A program made the translations under genes and the position numbers. Positions 63,301-64,000 of a stretch of DNA of 64,000 bases are shown piece after piece. Origin of the DNA: Ajuga chamaepitys (lineage: Eukaryota > Streptophyta > Magnoliopsida > Lamiales > Lamiaceae); assembly GCA_958295605.1 (NCBI GenBank), contig OY282496.1:39343450-39407449 (forward strand), written 5' to 3'. The notes beneath the pieces are model-generated. The model had not been told where the DNA came from and searched no databases. It worked only from the letters and a program-made list of their open reading frames with translations. Within the stretch, counting starts at the first letter, position 1, and every line of letters starts with the position of its first letter.

Positions 63301-64000
63301 TGAATTTGACTAATTTGTGTGAGTAGTCCTCATATGTATCGCGAGATTAGGCTCCATGATCAACTATTACTTCTTTGAATCACAAAACATCACAGAAGAT
63401 TAATCGCAATGAAAAATTATCCTAATTGTCTCAAAAATATTTCAAGTGTTGATGATAAAGTGAAACAAAATCCCCCATGAGATTAACAATTCCGGAAAAA
63501 TTACTCCTCGAGTGTATTTCCAGTTAATTGAAGCATCATGTTATGCCTAACGTAAACTAGTCTACTGCACGTTTGCACTAATCAGTCCACCTTCAAAGCA
63601 TACACGTATGTTTACTTCATCCCAAACAACACAAAGCATTCTCGTCATGTACATCTACAATATTGTCTTAATGTTTATCAACCAATAAATCTATTATTAT
63701 CTCAAGCCGAGTCCAGATCTTTAGAAGAACTCCAACCGAAACCAAAATTCGTCCTATTTCAAGATTCTTGAGGATAACTGACAGAAAAACTTTAGATCAT
63801 CATGCAATTCCGAATTGCAAGGGATCAAGCCTAATCATTAACTTCAGCATGTTGCAAATCAAATTTGCAGCGATAAATGCCTAAATTATCAATTATGGCA
63901 TAAATTTTCGTGTTCATCCTCATAATCCTATTGACATAGACAAAAAAATGTTCCTGAAATTTCCAGTTTTAACATTCACTGCCTTAAGTCCTTTTACCCG
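60310..64000 (-). mobile_element. non-coding internal region of a LARD-like retroelement (partial)
   Basis: 3.7 kb next to the LTR with higher GC than the surroundings and no frame longer than about 70 codons. I recognise no integrase, reverse transcriptase, RNase H or envelope-like motif on the minus strand, where a copia or gypsy element would have coding sequence near its 3' LTR. A large retrotransposon derivative (LARD) or an unusually long 3' non-coding region, as in some gypsy elements, would fit. The part beyond the window decides. Confidence 0.5.

Overview
This is an AT-rich plant nuclear segment, most likely from a eudicot. The evidence is two spliced plant genes with GT-AG introns, plant-specific transposon families, long TA and TAA microsatellites, and no prokaryotic gene organisation. 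I cannot name the species. Only two ordinary host genes are visible, both on the minus strand: a ten-exon nicotinamide/nicotinate mononucleotide adenylyltransferase (NAD salvage, 775-3911) and a two-exon CYP71-clan cytochrome P450 of CYP736-like type (40534-42191). Both read through without a lesion. Nearly everything else is transposable-element sequence.

Layout from left to right: (1) NMNAT gene with probable 5' UTR exons to about 4.5 kb. (2) AT-rich sequence related to a Helitron family found further right. (3) A 1.55-kb non-autonomous CACTA element with a GTA target duplication and a tRNA-like sequence inside (6690-8237). (4) A complete 8.1-kb Mutator-like element (8409-16522) with a 9-bp target duplication and ~350-bp inverted repeats built from palindromes. 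It carries a plant-mobile-domain gene and a MuDR-type transposase, each broken by one in-frame stop. (5) Two decayed L1-type LINE fragments (18.06-21.17 kb). (6) A truncated Athila-like Ty3/gypsy element (gag, primer binding site and 5' LTR, minus strand), whose LTR is split by a younger solo LTR with an ACTAG duplication. (7) A MITE-rich stretch with Stowaway copies, an inverted-repeat element, an odd array of a 13-bp word in both orientations near 28.0-28.3 kb, and a Helitron (28473-31525). (8) A complete 7.8-kb PIF/Harbinger element (32592-40406, TTA duplication) with a SANT-like gene, an intact-looking DDE transposase and a second SANT-like gene carrying one stop. A hAT MITE is nested in it. 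(9) The P450 gene. (10) A Tourist/Harbinger-type MITE, a solo LTR (GCCAC duplication) and a local tandem duplication. (11) A 12-kb cluster of three same-orientation Helitrons (45408-57455). (12) At the right edge, a 3' LTR (59869-60309) followed by at least 3.7 kb of internal sequence with no recognisable gene, resembling a LARD.

Many insertions can be ordered because their target duplications are intact: solo LTR within Athila LTR, hAT MITE within Harbinger, one Helitron within the first base pairs of another, and a third inserted exactly at that Helitron's 5' boundary. All splice sites were read by eye from GT-AG signals and frame continuity, and family assignments come from motifs recognised in translation. 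No database search was possible.
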